The position numbers and the translations under genes are program-made. Below the pieces are notes generated by a model, which searched no databases, was not told the DNA's origin, and saw nothing but the letters and a program-made list of their open reading frames with translations. 64,000 nucleotides of DNA from Dipylidium caninum (taxonomy: Eukaryota > Platyhelminthes > Cestoda > Cyclophyllidea > Dipylidiidae): the NCBI GenBank assembly GCA_017562135.1, contig QEYB01001046.1, forward strand, positions 4,526,001 to 4,590,000, in the 5' to 3' direction. Below are positions 62,151 to 64,000 of the stretch, one piece after another (position 1 is the first letter of the stretch; every line of letters begins with the position of its first letter).

Positions 62151-63630
62151 GATGGCCCACACTTATCTGCGCCCTAATTCTTCGCCTCGAGCTACACTCA
62201 CGCTTCCGATCTCCTTTCAGCTCCTGAGTGTCGCCTCGCAGTGGCGCCATGCTGAATAACCTTGCCCATTATCCAAAGCACAATGGGTTATAGCGAGGTG
62301 GTCGCTGCCAAATTTCCATTTTACGTATGGAACAGAATAGCAAGTTAGATTGCACGTTTATGTAAAATGTGACAAGTGCTGGAAGTAGGCGGTGTGAGGG
62401 TGGCTATTTCCGGCTTAATATCCACTTGTTCATGTGTATTTACAGCATAATTTTTCTCGTCCTCAGCCTTTATGCAAATATACTCTATTCACCCTGACTA
62501 CCATTCCGAGTGTTACATGGAGAATTTCTTCTACCATGGTCCCACAGTCTACAATGATTAGTAGTATGTAATGAACATGATGAAAGTGGAATTCGGATTC
62601 CCAAGAGTGGCGGGCACAAAGTGTCATCAGGCGTATCTGTTCAAAGGTATCACAGGAAGCTTGTCCAACATAATTAGTCAATGTGAAATAGGCACAGCGA
62701 CAGTAGACAATCATGGATTCACCGCTCCGGGTGTATTTTATATCCCCGATTGTTAGACGGGGACGTGGCGCAACCGACTAGAGAATAGTTAAATAGAGAT
62801 AAACTCCCTAAACTGTCATTGAGGAACAGCCGCTGACAATATCTGGATAACTTTCAGTGCATATATTGCACTCCCTGCCAATAAAAATTAGAGGAAGTTG
62901 TTGAGGTCATTCAATGTGGAAGAGCCTAGGTGACTTGCACCATAACCTCTATATTGTTATTTTGCTGCAAAATATACAAAGACTGCGGACGGCTGTTTAA
63001 TTTCTTAGGAATTAGCATCCCACAAGGGGATAAGTGGTTGCCACTGCGCTCTCCTAACTTGCACTTCGGTGGATAAGCTGTGTCGCTGATCGAATGCGGT
63101 GACTGCATCTATTGGGAGCGTTCTAATTTCTTTCTTTTTGGTACATTAGAGAAAATGATAACTATAATCATTCCATTCTGATTCGCATCATTTGTATTTT
63201 CTAACAATTTAATAGGTGCGAGGTTGTGATCATGAATTCAGTTTTCGTTAAGTATAAACCGCACGCGATGACCCATTTCAATCTTAATTATTAGTTGGCC
63301 GCTTACCGCGACTGAATTTGGTGTCTACGACTTCATATTTTTGTCTATAAAATTAATAAGTTACGTGCGGTGAATCCAGGGAATGGTAAAGTTTTCTGAC
63401 GCATTGGTCGCAATGAGAAAGACCTCTGGCGGGAGTAAACTACACAAATTTATAAAATACCGGAAATTCGATACTAATTTGTAAAGTTGCCAGTTGATTC
63501 GGACTATAAGTTATTTTATATTTGACATCCGTAGGTGTAAAACAAGTCCAGTTACATTTTGCTTAATGAAATTCTTTATAGCCGCATATGTTGATTTATA
63601 AATGTTGGCATCGGCAGGTAAATAATATTG
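62151..63630. other. No gene seen
   Basis: Mixed to AT-rich sequence with short open frames on both strands (for example 62571-62756 +) that carry no motif. It may include the decayed 3' end of the mariner element. Confidence 0.5.
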
Positions 63631-64000
63631 ATGGTGTTCCATGTTGACCTATGTGCTAACACACCTCGCTTGGCGTTGATCATGGCTGTCTTATTTCCTA
63701 AAAAGGTACCTGCGTTCTCGAGAGCCCTAGGTGAAAGCGATGACATCTTCGACTTCGAAACAGATTTATTGGTTGAGGCGGAAGTTACGACTACTGCCTC
63801 TACTAGTTGCGATCTACAAATCAATGCTTTAGTAATCGCAATTGGCTCCACCCAGTGTGACTTCTTGTGTGCCAATATTGATTTTCCGAAGTCTACTATG
63901 GTGAAATCTGTCAATTTGGTCGTATCTGGTCGGGCCGTTGTCTCTTGCTCAGCGTTCGCGTTTAGTCGCTCATTTGTTGTTTGGATGTGCGACACCCAAG
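63631..64000 (+). CDS. Open reading frame running off the window edge, unrecognised
   Basis: From ATG 63631 (internal ATG 63682) the plus frame stays open to base 64000, over 120 codons, after an in-frame TAA just upstream. It includes an acidic stretch (GESDDIFDFETDLLVEAEV). The minus strand is also open from the window edge down to 63576 (begins SHIQTTNERLNANAEQETTA, with a donor-like GTGTGT near 63662), so only one strand, or neither, is real. No family is recognised. Confidence 0.25.
   Translation, partial: MVFHVDLCANTPRLALIMAVLFPKKVPAFSRALGESDDIFDFETDLLVEAEVTTTASTSCDLQINALVIAIGSTQCDFLCANIDFPKSTMVKSVNLVVSGRAVVSCSAFAFSRSFVVWMCDTQ

Noticed and set aside
1..64000. tRNA, rRNA, CRISPR array or bacterial operon
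   Set aside because: No such structure was recognised. Spliced genes throughout identify the window as eukaryotic nuclear DNA.

Overview
The window is eukaryotic nuclear DNA from an animal. It carries seven intron-containing genes recognisable by protein homology, with canonical GT-AG junctions and consistent phases at most joins. The gene set (Musashi, group II PAK, RNF25, a DEG/ENaC channel, SRRM2/CWC21, delta/p120-catenin, rabphilin) is bilaterian. The sequences are divergent, very short introns (29 and 37 nt) sit beside kilobase introns, and a decayed mariner is present. I infer an invertebrate, most likely a parasitic flatworm, but nothing in the window proves the species.

Layout. 0.8-8.2 kb (+): Musashi-like RNA-binding protein, 5' end outside the window. 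9.4-15.7 kb (-): group II PAK kinase, convergent with Musashi, catalytic domain complete, N-terminus unresolved. 20.0-21.0 kb (-): three in-phase exons of an unrecognised basic protein. 22.3-23.9 kb (+): compact RNF25-like RWD-RING ubiquitin ligase, head-to-head with the unknown gene. 26.9-36.2 kb (+): DEG/ENaC sodium channel with TM1, extracellular Cys motifs, an unusual inserted domain and TM2. 37.5-38.5 kb (+): two-exon SRRM2/CWC21-like splicing factor. 40.8-46.1 kb (+): delta/p120-catenin armadillo protein with several reading-frame irregularities. 49.5-57.4 kb (-): rabphilin-3A homologue with an interrupted zinc finger and two C2 domains. 61.3-62.2 kb (+): degenerate mariner transposase. 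63.6-64.0 kb: reading frames open to the window edge on both strands.

The genes are not an operon. They share loose themes: neuronal excitability and exocytosis (DEG/ENaC, rabphilin), adhesion and cytoskeleton (delta-catenin, PAK), and RNA or protein turnover (Musashi, SRRM2, RNF25). Base composition alternates by eye. The AT-rich stretches (about 18.5-25 kb, 36.5-41.5 kb, 47-49 kb) hold the compact genes, while the GC-richer stretches hold the long-intron genes. Exon coordinates were derived by hand from homology, splice sites and phase, and unresolved joins are stated.
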